A stretch of DNA of 64,000 bases from Sycobia sp. Sy_11 (lineage: Eukaryota; Arthropoda; Insecta; Hymenoptera; Epichrysomallidae): positions 936,501 to 1,000,500 of the forward strand of contig JACCIC010000176.1 of the NCBI GenBank assembly GCA_018907035.1. Reading direction: 5' to 3'. Under the pieces are notes generated by a model. The model was not told where the DNA came from, made no database searches, and saw only the letters and a program-made list of their open reading frames with translations. Positions 47,455 through 56,765 of the stretch are shown in pieces (the first letter of the stretch is position 1; each line of letters starts with the position of its first letter). The position numbers were made by a program, and so were the translations under genes.

Positions 47455-48611
47455 TGTAACATGAGCACTTTGGTGTGGGCTAGTTCGCGCTCCGGCTCAA
47501 CGCGCCTCGGCCCCGATCGCTCAGCACGCCATCGGGTTCTTTTCACCCCACCAAAGGCTATGTTCAATTCGTTTTAACTTGCATAAACGAATGGCTCCGG
47601 CTCAACCCGCCTCGGCCCCTAGTCGCTCAACGCGCCACTAGGTTCGTTTGTGCAAGGTTCTTTGTTTTAATTTTTAAGGTGTGTACTGTACTATGGCCCA
47701 CGCTCAACACGCCTAGGCCCTTGGTCGCTCAACCCGCCACCAAGTTTGTTCTAGTACACGCCAGCCCGCGAAAATTCAATTCTCACTCTCGCTCAACCCG
47801 CCAGAGTTTGAATTAAATTTTTTAATAAATTTATTTATCATTTTATTTCTTTCGTTGCTGGATTTTGGGAAACTGAAATAAATTTAAATTTTTGTTAAAT
47901 ATTAATTAAGTTTGTTTAACTTTATTTAACAAAAAAAAAAGAAAAATTAACAAAAAATTTATAAACAATAAAAAAACTTAATAATAATAATAATAATATA
48001 ATTTATAATAAACGGCTCTTAACTATGGGCCGTTTCTTTAAAGCCCGCTTTGTTGCCATTATTCGCTGTAACAGAATAAACAAATTATATCATAAAATAA
48101 ATGTATTTTATGATGTACATAATTTTAAATAAATCATCTCTAATTTAAAATTTACAAAGTTTTAATTATCATTTATTTCGTTTTCGCGTCTCGCCCCGAG
48201 TGTGCGGAAACTTGTCGCCCGCTATCGCGCCGACGACAGGTCCCCCTCGAAAAGCCGGTTTCGAGGTCGCTGGCACACTGAATTTTTGCAATCAGTGCGG
48301 CTCTATTTGAGAATTAGGAGAGAGCGCTCGCTCTCCCCTTACCGCACTGTACCGCGCCGTAGTTTTGGGCAGCGTCGTCGCCGCTCGCGAGAATTCGCGA
48401 ATTGATTCGCGAATTATCGCTCGCCGCTGCTCTTCGAGCCGCCTGCGGCCAGAGAGCGCTCGCTCATCCTCGCCGCTGCCGGCGCTTTATCCCCGCGCCG
48501 CGCCGCGCCACGAAGCCTTCGGCGCTCCCCCTTCGCCGCGCCGCGCCGCTCACGACTTCGCGACTTATTTCAAATATTAAGATTTCTGCGCGAGACTATT
48601 GTCTCGTCGCA
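47455..48611 (-). repeat. Gypsy 3' LTR, 1157 bp
   Basis: Starts TGCGACGAG and ends GTTACA on the minus strand. It has seven or so copies of a gctcaacNcgcc motif at 47480-47810. About 162 bp longer than the 5' LTR because it keeps 47635-47800. Confidence 0.96.
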
Positions 48612-48626
48612 TCTCCCCCTTCCCCC
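48612..48626 (-). promoter_or_regulatory. polypurine tract
   Basis: Minus strand GGGGGAAGGGGGAGA immediately before the 3' LTR; it primes plus-strand DNA synthesis in LTR elements. Confidence 0.9.
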
Positions 48627-48691
48627 GTGAAGAGTGAAACGCGATATCAAAAATGAAACGGAGATAACTATATAATACAATTTTGAATTTA

Positions 48692-49288
48692 TTATGCCGG
48701 ACTCGGTGAAATAAATTGCGAGGAACCCGGTTTCGCGCATATTATAATGTTGGTTTTTCGATAAATAAAAAAAAACAAACCTTTAGGTTTTCCGACCCTT
48801 ATTGCTCCTGTTTTGGCGTCTATCCGGATGCGCCATCGCAGACCGTTGTCCCGAGCCCTGTATTCGCGCACTCCCGGCGGGATCACGACTTCCGGCCCAT
48901 TTGGGATTTTTACCCTTCTGGGCCGTGGGGGCTCCGGGATGGAAATCCGACGGAATCCTTCCGCCGGATTCGGAGGCACCTGGAATGATGTGTCCCGCTG
49001 CTGCCGGTGGATGGGCGGGAGTGTTATCAGCGGTGGTGGGAACGCTAAGGGTCTCGGGCGCGTCTGTAGCCGCTCCAGCCGCACCATTGGCCTCCTGGCC
49101 ATAGCCTCTAGGACCGCCTTACTGGTCGGCTGATATTCCGTCGTAGGCAGTGTCTGCTGTGGGGTGGGCTGAGGGAAATATCCCTCATCTCCAGCCACCT
49201 CCCCGAAGTACGAGGTATCTTGATCGTCAAGCCAACGCTCGAATTCCTCATATAACTCCTGCGGCGTCATATTCATTATGTCTTCCAT
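48692..49288 (-). CDS. ORF3 in the env position, unknown 198-residue protein
   Basis: A complete ATG-to-stop frame on the element's coding strand between pol and the 3' LTR. The N-terminus is acidic (MEDIMNMTPQELYEEFERWL). The middle is rich in Pro, Gln and Arg (PRPLAFPPPLITLPPIHRQQ). A basic segment follows, REYRARDNGLRWRIRIDAKT. There is no signal peptide, transmembrane helix or furin-like site, so it is not an envelope protein. Codon content looks like pol rather than random AT-rich DNA. It could be an accessory protein or a captured host exon; I do not recognise it. It may be translated from a spliced or subgenomic RNA. Confidence 0.65.
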   Translation of the reverse strand: MEDIMNMTPQELYEEFERWLDDQDTSYFGEVAGDEGYFPQPTPQQTLPTTEYQPTSKAVLEAMARRPMVRLERLQTRPRPLAFPPPLITLPPIHRQQRDTSFQVPPNPAEGFRRISIPEPPRPRRVKIPNGPEVVIPPGVREYRARDNGLRWRIRIDAKTGAIRVGKPKGLFFFIYRKTNIIICAKPGSSQFISPSPA

Positions 49289-49629
49289 CTTAACTTAAGC
49301 ACGGTAGATTTTACACTGATCAGATTTGTTCTCTTTAACTTTAATTAAATCTTAAAGTTAGAACATGTTGAATAGTAGGCAAGGGCGTATTTGTTTACTT
49401 TTATTTCCCGACTCGACCGTATGTGTGAATTTATTGTCGAGGTAGGGAATTGTAAAGCCCATGCCTATATACAAAATTATTTGTATAGTTAGTTGATTAT
49501 TTAAATTTTGTGTCTTGATCGTGTGTGTTGCAGAATATAGATTCTCCATCGTGAGTCGCGTTTATTTAGGAAAAACAACCTTTTTCCTCCCGATTTATTT
49601 CCGAGCCGTATTACATTGTACTTATCATT

Positions 49630-49858
49630 AACTCGCTATATACAGAATTATTAATTCGCTATATAAAATTTGTAACTCGCTATTTTAAATTATTCGCTAT
49701 TTTAAATGATTAATACGCTATATACATAATTATTGACTCGCTATTTTAAATTACTCGCTATTTTAAATGATTAACACGCTACATACATAATTATTGACTC
49801 GCTATTTTAAATTATTCGCTATTTTAAATGATTAACACGCTATATACAGAATTATTTA
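49630..49858. repeat. 62-bp tandem repeat between pol and ORF3
   Basis: Three full units start at 49673, 49735 and 49797 (actcgctattttaaat), each containing a second cgctattttaaatgatta and a cgctatatacataatta. A partial degenerate unit precedes them. Confidence 0.92.
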
Positions 49859-49950
49859 CAGAGATCTCGCTTACTTAATTATCTTATTTACTTATTACTA
49901 TTGCCGGCAATATACACTATTATACAATTTTACAAAATTATTTACAAAAT

Positions 49951-52900
49951 TCACGTATCGTAACCGGTATACGGTTTTATGTCCTTGACATGAATTTTTT
50001 CTATTAGTTTCCCATCTGCTCCTTGCAGATCAAATATGACTGGGGAAACTTTCTTTATTATTGCAAATGGCCCACTATATTTTTCGCAAAGTTTTGCATT
50101 GAGCTGATTTGCTTTATTTGACAGTATGTGTTGACGCTTCAGGACTTGTTCGCCAACACGTGGCTGCCAATCGCGTCGGCGTAAGTCATAATATTTTCTC
50201 TGTCGCGAGAAAGACTGTGCCGTTTTTATTTTGGCGAGCTCAAGTGCTTCCTGAATATTCCTTATTCTTTCTTCTGCTTTTGATTTTGAACGTTGTCCTA
50301 TTTCTTGTTTCAGGCTACCTGGTGCGCTTAGCTCTCGTCCGAAATTGAAATAAGCTGGCGTATAACCCGTGCTATCGTGCATGGCTGTGTTATATGCAAA
50401 TGAAATTTCGTTTAGATAATTATTCCATGTTTTTTGGGATTTATCTATGTACTGTTTTACCATAGTTTTTACAGTGCGATTTACCCGTTCTACAGGATTG
50501 CACTGGGGTGAATACGGTGGCGTTGTTCGATGAGTAATTTTCGCATTTTTTAATATTTGGCGAAACTCATTCGAAATAAATTGTCTACCGTTATCACTCA
50601 CTATTACTTGCGGGCATCCAAAACGTAATATAATCTGTTCTTGGATTGCTCGTCCTATGGCAGCACCCGTTGCTTTCCGTAATGCACGTAGTTCGATCCA
50701 TTTCGTTAATCGATCCTGCATTACAAGAAGCATAATGTGTCCGTTATTCGATCGTGGAAGAGGCCCCACCAAATCAACAGAGACCATCTCCCATGGCTGT
50801 GTTACATTTGTCGCGTGCATTTTTCCCGCCGGGGCTGACTGCTGTGCTTTATGCTTTTGGCAGTTTATACACGCGCGTACATACCGTGTGGCTTCACGAA
50901 ACATGCCTGGCCAGTAGTAGTTTTTAGCTAATTTTGCTAAAGTTTTAGCTACTACTAAATGTCCTGCCGTGGGATCATCGTGGTTTTCCCTCATTATTCG
51001 CTGTTTTTCTGTATCACTTATGCATATTTTCCACTCGCTTAATTCATTTGTTTCATTAAAATCAAGCGTGTGTAATATGTGCCGATACAATCTATTGCCT
51101 TCTTTCCTATAATCCGGAAAATCTTTTGGATTTTCTAATACCGATTTATAAGTTTTCTCGTACCATTTATTTTCCGTTTTGGATATCGCATTTATTTCGA
51201 CTGGATTCCGTGATAGTATGTCAGCCACGTTGTTTTCTGTCCCTTTTCGATACTGTATATCGAAATCCCATTGTGCTAATTCCAGTGCCCATCGTGCTAA
51301 CCTTCCTGATGGATTATCTAACTTCTCCAACCATTTTAATGATTGGTGATCCGTTACCACTGTAAACGGATAACCTTCTAGATATGGGCGCATTTTCCAT
51401 ATGCCCCACCGCACAGCTAAACATTCCAATTCAGTGACGGAATAGTTTTTTTCAGCTGGATTTAGTGTGCGGCTAGCATATGCTATGACGTTCTCTTTTT
51501 CTCCGTCTATCTGTGTTAGCACGGCGCCTAGGCCAAGCAGACTCGCATCTGTTTGCAGGACAAAAGGCAGATTCCAATTTGGACATGCCAAAACAGGAGC
51601 TTCCGTTAAGTTTTTCTTTAGCTCTTCAAAAGCCGTTGCTTGATCCTGTGTCCATGTCCATTCTGTTTTCTTCTTTAATAATATACTTAACGGTGCTGCT
51701 GTTTTTGACAAATCTTTAATAAAACGCCTATACCAGGAAAGCATTCCAAAAAATCTTTTCAATTCTTTTTGATTTTTTGGTGGTGGTATTGCTGAAATCG
51801 CTTTAATTTTTTCAGGATCTGTTCGGATTCCCTGTGCATCAACCACGTGTCCCAGATACGTAAGTTGTGACCTTGCAAATTTGCATTTTTCTGGATTCGG
51901 CTTTAATTTGGCAGCCCGCAACCTTTCAAAGACTGTCTTTAGCAATTCTTTATGTTCTTTGTATGTCTCGGTGACGATAATTATATCATCAAGATATGCA
52001 AATGCATTTGGTGCCATATCAGGTGTAATAATTGTATCCAGCAATCTCTGAAACGTTGCTGGGGCAGTATGTAAACCAAAAGGCATTACATTGAACTCAT
52101 AAAGGCCTCGTCCTGGCACTGTAAAAGCCGTAAGAGGCTTACTTTCTTCTGTTAGGTTAATTTGCCAATAGCCATTTTTAAGGTCAATAGTTGACAGTAT
52201 TCGTGCGCCCTGCAACTTATCAAGAATTGATTGTATTTGTGGCAGGGGGTAAGCATCCTTTTTTGAAATTTTATTTAAACAGCGAAAATCCACACAAAAT
52301 CGAGGTTTGCCGTCTTTTTTCCTTGCGATTACTACAGGACTACTCCATGGGCTGTCTGACGGTCGTATTATGCCCTCTTTTATCATTTTATCAACTTCCT
52401 CGTTGATAATTTTTTGCATTGCCGGGTTTCTAGCTCGGTAACGTTGTTTTAATGGTGTAGTGTCCGTCAGTCGTATTTCATGTTTCACACAAGGCGTAGC
52501 CCCTTTAATAGAATTAAATTTTTCCATTTCTGTATTTATAAATCTTTCTAAGTCTTTCTTTTGCTGTTTTGGTAACTCTTGCAATCCTGTTTGAAGGTTC
52601 TGAATACTTGAGATTTGATTTATAAATATATTACTATTTCCAAGTTTTTTTCCTTTCAATGAAACGTCGATGTTCAATTTAGTTAAAATATCCATTCCTA
52701 GGATAATTTTACTACTTAATTTATTCATTACGTAAAATTCTTGATTTACGTAATAATTTTTTATCTTGACTATGCCTTTTATCCCTTTCATTTCGGATAT
52801 CAATGCACCGTTTGCCAGTATTGCTGCTTTGGATTTTTCTACCGCAGTCCAATTGCATTTATTTTTGCAATGGTTTGCCACGTCCGGCCGTATAAAAGAA

Positions 52901-53106
52901 TTAACTGAACCTGTGTCAACTAATGCTTTATACTTTTTTTTGCCTATTTTTGCTATTACAAAATAGCGTAAGTCTAATTGTTGGTCGGCCGGGCCTGTGA
53001 TGGTCCGGCCGCAATTTCGTTTCCCGGCTTTTGGCATTTGCAGTCGCGCGAAAATACGCCGTCTTTGCCACACCGGGTGCAAAATTTTCTTTGTGCATTT
53101 TTGCAT
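49951..53106 (-). CDS. pol: Gypsy pol polyprotein: protease, reverse transcriptase, RNase H, integrase
   Basis: An uninterrupted 1051-codon frame. Protease has ALVDTGS at residues 61-67. RT runs from about 205 to 470 with WSSPVVIARKKDG, MPFGLHTAPATFQ and the YLDD active site at 371-374. RNase H has Asp520 in LQTDAS and Asp586 in TDHQS. Integrase has a zinc site His709/His716/Cys746/Cys749 and catalytic Asp778, Asp838 and Glu873 (VSDNG, NPVERVNR). All expected catalytic residues are present. Pol overlaps the end of gag (52974-53106) in the -1 frame, so it is probably made by ribosomal frameshifting. The real N-terminus is therefore within gag-pol, not the ATG at 53106. Relatives are Ty3/Gypsy elements of insects. 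Confidence 0.97.
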   Translation of the reverse strand: MQKCTKKILHPVWQRRRIFARLQMPKAGKRNCGRTITGPADQQLDLRYFVIAKIGKKKYKALVDTGSVNSFIRPDVANHCKNKCNWTAVEKSKAAILANGALISEMKGIKGIVKIKNYYVNQEFYVMNKLSSKIILGMDILTKLNIDVSLKGKKLGNSNIFINQISSIQNLQTGLQELPKQQKKDLERFINTEMEKFNSIKGATPCVKHEIRLTDTTPLKQRYRARNPAMQKIINEEVDKMIKEGIIRPSDSPWSSPVVIARKKDGKPRFCVDFRCLNKISKKDAYPLPQIQSILDKLQGARILSTIDLKNGYWQINLTEESKPLTAFTVPGRGLYEFNVMPFGLHTAPATFQRLLDTIITPDMAPNAFAYLDDIIIVTETYKEHKELLKTVFERLRAAKLKPNPEKCKFARSQLTYLGHVVDAQGIRTDPEKIKAISAIPPPKNQKELKRFFGMLSWYRRFIKDLSKTAAPLSILLKKKTEWTWTQDQATAFEELKKNLTEAPVLACPNWNLPFVLQTDASLLGLGAVLTQIDGEKENVIAYASRTLNPAEKNYSVTELECLAVRWGIWKMRPYLEGYPFTVVTDHQSLKWLEKLDNPSGRLARWALELAQWDFDIQYRKGTENNVADILSRNPVEINAISKTENKWYEKTYKSVLENPKDFPDYRKEGNRLYRHILHTLDFNETNELSEWKICISDTEKQRIMRENHDDPTAGHLVVAKTLAKLAKNYYWPGMFREATRYVRACINCQKHKAQQSAPAGKMHATNVTQPWEMVSVDLVGPLPRSNNGHIMLLVMQDRLTKWIELRALRKATGAAIGRAIQEQIILRFGCPQVIVSDNGRQFISNEFRQILKNAKITHRTTPPYSPQCNPVERVNRTVKTMVKQYIDKSQKTWNNYLNEISFAYNTAMHDSTGYTPAYFNFGRELSAPGSLKQEIGQRSKSKAEERIRNIQEALELAKIKTAQSFSRQRKYYDLRRRDWQPRVGEQVLKRQHILSNKANQLNAKLCEKYSGPFAIIKKVSPVIFDLQGADGKLIEKIHVKDIKPYTGYDT

Positions 53107-53249
53107 TGGAAACGTGTATGGCCTTGTTGCTTACAACGCCAGCAACATTTACTCTTGTCGTACGACGACGTAATTGCCATTATTGCATTTCGTGGTTTCA
53201 CGAATGATCGATGATTTTCGGAAGTTGATTTTGTTTTATCTCCTTCCAT
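52974..53249 (-). CDS. gag: Gypsy gag C-terminal part, nucleocapsid zinc knuckles
   Basis: In the same frame as the upstream gag, separated only by a TGA. It carries CWRCKQQGHTRFQC, a canonical CX2CX4HX4C knuckle, and CTRCGKDGVFSRDC, where Val stands in the His position of a second knuckle. It ends at a TAG overlapping pol. The nucleocapsid binds the element RNA. Confidence 0.9.
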   Translation of the reverse strand: MEGDKTKSTSENHRSFVKPRNAIMAITSSYDKSKCCWRCKQQGHTRFQCKNAQRKFCTRCGKDGVFSRDCKCQKPGNEIAAGPSQARPTNN

Positions 53250-53264
53250 TCTATTTAATTTTTC

Positions 53265-54050
53265 TCATACAATTTCTACCTTCCGGACTAAATCACTTAC
53301 GGAGGCTATGTTTTCTCTTGCAACATATAATTGCAATTCAGGCAACATATTTTCGTACAAATTGTCTAATTGTGTACGAATATCTAAACCTCCGCGACGT
53401 CTCATTAACGTACATAAGGCGTTCGCGTAATCTAAAATCGATTCCTTCGATTTTTGTTTTCGGTCTATTATTTGCCTATCTAGCTGTCGTTGTTCATTTG
53501 GAGGTAAGTAAAATTCTCTCATTAATTTTTGCAATCCCTCCCACGACGTGATATCTCTAGCAAAATTTCGAAACCATTGTTGCGCGTCGCCTCTCAATAA
53601 TTCCGGTAAGCCCTGCAACAATTGTGCGTCTGTTAGGCCGTAGACGGCACGCAATTCCGAAACTCTTTCCAGGAATGCGTGAACATTTTTCCCGTCGAAA
53701 TGGCAATTCCATTTCCTCATCTGGTCGGCTATTTTTGCCGCCGGATTAACGGGAATATTCGCCATAATTTGATTCGGTGTTGGAAGTACATTACTTTCTC
53801 CTAATAGTGGAGACGATGTATTTTGCAATTTCTCGGTGAGCAATTGCTGCTCATCGGCCGTCCTGTCGTGCTCTTCTACGTAATCCGGCGCGTCGTCTGG
53901 CTTATCATTAAAAAATTTCGGATTTTGACTTACATATCGTACTAATCTCTGCCGGAGTTGGACAACATTACCGTCTAGACTTAACTCGAATTTCGCTAAT
54001 TCTATAAGCAACTGCTCCCTACGAAGCTTATATATCCACGAGACCTTCAT
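53265..54050 (-). CDS. gag: Gypsy gag, capsid part, ending at an in-frame TGA
   Basis: From the ATG at 54050 (MKVSWIYKLRREQLL), 261 codons. An N-terminal SAP-like helix pair (LLIELAKFELSLDGNVVQLR) comes first. A retrotransposon-gag capsid domain follows, with FLERVSELRAVYGL, LRGDAQQWFRNFARDI and DYANALCTLMRRRGG. It assembles the virus-like particle. The frame stops at TGA (53265-53267) after VEIV and resumes unchanged with EKLNRMEGDK, leading to the knuckles. Either one C-to-T mutation (CGA to TGA) or programmed readthrough would explain this. A few upstream codons are also open, but lack an ATG. Confidence 0.93.
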   Translation of the reverse strand: MKVSWIYKLRREQLLIELAKFELSLDGNVVQLRQRLVRYVSQNPKFFNDKPDDAPDYVEEHDRTADEQQLLTEKLQNTSSPLLGESNVLPTPNQIMANIPVNPAAKIADQMRKWNCHFDGKNVHAFLERVSELRAVYGLTDAQLLQGLPELLRGDAQQWFRNFARDITSWEGLQKLMREFYLPPNEQRQLDRQIIDRKQKSKESILDYANALCTLMRRRGGLDIRTQLDNLYENMLPELQLYVARENIASVSDLVRKVEIV

Positions 54051-54206
54051 TGTTTTTATTCGACTACTGACAATATTGCTATCTACTCTATATATCCCAT
54101 CCAGCAAATAATTCCGTTCAATAAATCAAAATTCAAAATTTAATAAGGATTTTAAAAATTTTAGATTAAATAGTATCAATAAGCACGACTGTGTCCAGGA
54201 AATTCG

Positions 54207-54221
54207 CCTGTTCGGGCGCCA
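54207..54221 (-). promoter_or_regulatory. primer-binding site, tRNA-Lys type
   Basis: Minus strand TGGCGCCCGAACAGG starts directly after the 5' LTR's final GTTACA. It is complementary to the 3' end expected of a tRNA-Lys, which primes minus-strand synthesis. Confidence 0.88.
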
Positions 54222-55216
54222 TGTAACATGAGCACTTTGGTGTGGGCTAGTTCGCGCTCCGGCTCAACGCGCCTCGGCCCCGATCGCTCAGCACGCCATC
54301 GGGTTCTTTTCACCCCACCAAAGGCTATGTTCAATTCGTTTTAACTTGCATAAACGAATGGCTCCGGCTCAACCCGCCTCGGCCCCTAGTCGCTCAACCC
54401 GCCAGAGTTTGAATTAAATTTTTTAATAAATTTATTTATCATTTTATTTCTTTCGTTGCTGGATTTTGGGAAACTGAAATAAATTTAAATTTTTGTTAAA
54501 TATTAATTAAGTTTGTTTAACTTTATTTAACAAAAAAAAAAAAAAGAAAAATTAACAAAAAATTTATAAACAATAAAAAAACTTAATAATAATAATAATA
54601 ATATAATTTATAATAAACGGCTCTTAACTATGGGCCGTTTCTTTAATGCCCGCTTTGTTGCCATTATTCGCTGTAACAGAATAAACAAATTATATCATAA
54701 AATAAATGTATTTTATGATGTACATAATTTTAAATAAATCATCTCTAATTTAAAATTTACAAAGTTTTAATTATCATTTATTTCGTTTTCGCGTCTCGCC
54801 CCGAGTGTGCGGAAACTTGTCGCCCGCTATCGCGCCGACGACAGGTCCCCCTCGAAAAGCCGGTTTCGAGGTCGCTGGCACACTGAATTTTTGCAATCAG
54901 TGCGGCTCTATTTGAGAATTAGGAGAGAGCGCTCGCTCTCCCCTTACCGCACTGTACCGCGCCGTAGTTTTGGGCAGCGTCGTCGCCGCTCGCGAGAATT
55001 CGCGAATTGATTCGCGAATTATCGCTCGCCGCTGCTCTTCGAGCCGCCTGCGGCCAGAGAGCGCTCGCTCATCCTCGCCGCTGCCGGCGCTTTATCCCCG
55101 CGCCGCGCCGCGCCACGAAGCCTTCGGCGCTCCCCCTTCGCCGCGCCGCGCCGCTCACGACTTCGCGACTTATTTCAAATATTAAGATTTCTGCGCGAGA
55201 CTATTGTCTCGTCGCA
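54222..55216 (-). repeat. Gypsy 5' LTR, 995 bp
   Basis: Same ends as the 3' LTR. A deletion of about 162 bp joins two gctcaacNcgcc motifs (54392-54404). Otherwise it matches except taatgcccg for taaagcccg near 54645 and a longer A-run near 54532-54545. The GC-rich block 54800-55160 is the likely promoter/leader side. Confidence 0.96.
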
Positions 55217-55339
55217 ATTCATAAAATTAAATGCTATCATCAAATAAAATAAAATAAAAGTTGAAGTACTAAATACTCGGCAAAAATTTATATACTAAAT
55301 AAGAAATAATATAGAATTAATTTGCTTATATATTAAGAA

Positions 55340-56060
55340 CATTGTTTCTATCTCCCTCGGGATAACTTACGCGGTATTTTTCCAGGGTAATTTGAGGGGG
55401 GAGGAAGTATATTCGAGATTGGTCAGCGGATCGAGAAAATAATTTCAAAATGCAGTATATTTTTTGTAGAAAAATATAAAAATAAATTTATTAAAAAAAA
55501 GAGATTCTGCACTCGGTCACGGTTCTGTAACAAAAAAAATAAAACAAAACGATTACTTAATTTACTTAATATAGAACTTAATAAGCTAGATTTATAAAAC
55601 TCGTAATAGTATAATTTATTTAAACGTACGCTAGTTTCCGTGAAATTTAATTAATGCGACGCTAGTTTCCGCACGCATTCCCGGTGATATTTTTCACGCG
55701 GAGAATTTAACCGTGTTAGGTAGATTTTAATCTAGGTATAAAGCTAAGGTGAGCTTGAGTCCGCTGGTCTTTTGAGGAGCGCCTCGCAACGAGGATCACG
55801 TTCTCTTCAGGAAAGGTAAAATTATAAACCGTCTGTATTTTGAGAAGCGCCTCGCAACAGAGATCAAGTTAATAATTTCGGGAGTGATATTTTAGACAGG
55901 ATTGATCGAGCTTTGGACAAGAGTTAGCTCCGGGAGGCGTTCAAGTGACACGACTTCCGGTCAGCCGGTTCACTGGACGAACTCCCTGATTTTGCCTTTT
56001 GCAGGCCCATTTATGATTCAATTATCGGGTTTTATCGTCGCCGCTCGTATAAAATCGGAT
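55340..56060 (-). repeat. Gypsy-type LTR with internal repeats, second copy
   Basis: The complement carries two units of gatcctcgttgcgaggcg... and aaagaccagcgg (around 55755-55800 and 55828-55876), matching the four-unit LTR at 40867-41090. A block ccgcgtaagttatcccgag (near 55360) matches 41595-41613. No coding sequence of this family is attached here. Confidence 0.6.
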
Positions 56061-56305
56061 GAGCCGCTGATTTATAATAATATTAATAATAATAATTAAT
56101 ATTATCTATAATTTTCGCAATTATAATTACAAGGCAGTCGATTACTGCGTACAAATATTATTTTATAGGCATACAATAGTGTACACATATTATATATATA
56201 TTTATATATATATATATATTCGGTGTAAATAATTTTCTATTTTAATTATATTAATTAAATACAGTGGGTGAATTCTGTTTAGAACACGCGTTGTATATGC
56301 TGGAA

Positions 56306-56518
56306 ATATAGGAGGCCTGCGATGGCTCGATCGCTAGACCGAAGGACTAGTAACTTGGTGGTCCGAGTTCAAATCTCGGTCTTGGCCGATTGACGCAAGC
56401 ACCGCTGTAATAATTTACATGTGCTTTGTTTACAAACACATCGTAGACCTCCGTCGCTGATTAGCACCGGTATTTGCAAGTATAAATAGAGCGACGATAA
56501 ATATCATAAAAAAAAAAA
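56306..56518 (+). mobile_element. tRNA-derived SINE with intact target duplication
   Basis: Head 56311-56385 resembles a tRNA gene: A-box-like tggctcgatcgc, B-box ggtccgagttcaaatctc at 56360-56377. The body includes aacacatcgtagacctccg, and it ends with atcataaaaaaaaaaaa. It is flanked by an 11-bp duplication atatgctggaa (56295-56305 and 56519-56529), which proves insertion. RNA polymerase III should transcribe it and a LINE RT copy it. The second copy at 21719-21925 is older. Confidence 0.93.
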
Positions 56519-56529
56519 ATATGCTGGAA

Positions 56530-56732
56530 TGCGCCGTCAGTATAAAGCTTGTGCGTTCCCCTACCGTAGTATTTGCTACTAACGTGTGTCGTTCGACGAG
56601 CGAGTACAGTAGTATGCGTGCGGCATGTATTAGAGGGGAATAGCTGCTGCCAGCCTAATACATTTGACCCGACTCTCTCTTGCCGCGCGAGGTGTATCCC
56701 CTCTAACGTAGTTTTCGTAGTTAAGTTTAGTG

Positions 56733-56765
<33 letters not shown>

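Larger units (their letters stand above)
47451..55220 (-). mobile_element. complete young Ty3/Gypsy LTR retrotransposon
   Basis: Element proper 47455-55216, flanked by a 4-bp duplication attc (47451-47454 and 55217-55220). Minus-strand order: 5' LTR, primer-binding site, gag, pol, tandem-repeat spacer, ORF3, polypurine tract, 3' LTR. The LTRs are almost identical where both exist (one base change seen, plus A-run length), so insertion is recent. Only gag has an obvious lesion, an in-frame TGA. Confidence 0.97.

Noticed and set aside
48202..48656. Arg/Ala-rich plus-strand frames in the LTR (also at 54807-55252)
   Set aside because: Present identically in both LTRs and opposite to the element's coding strand; they reflect the GC-rich LTR, not genes.
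49630..49858. CRISPR-like array
   Set aside because: Units are contiguous with no unique spacers, in an animal retrotransposon; it is a simple minisatellite.
53080..53095. aaaatttt as the Gypsy gag-pol slippery heptamer
   Set aside because: In the gag frame the codons are aga aaa ttt tgc, which does not fit the X XXY YYZ pattern; the shift site is left undefined.
56311..56385. Functional tRNA gene
   Set aside because: A/B-box-like words are present, but the fold has mismatched acceptor arms and the unit continues into a SINE body with A-tail and target duplication.
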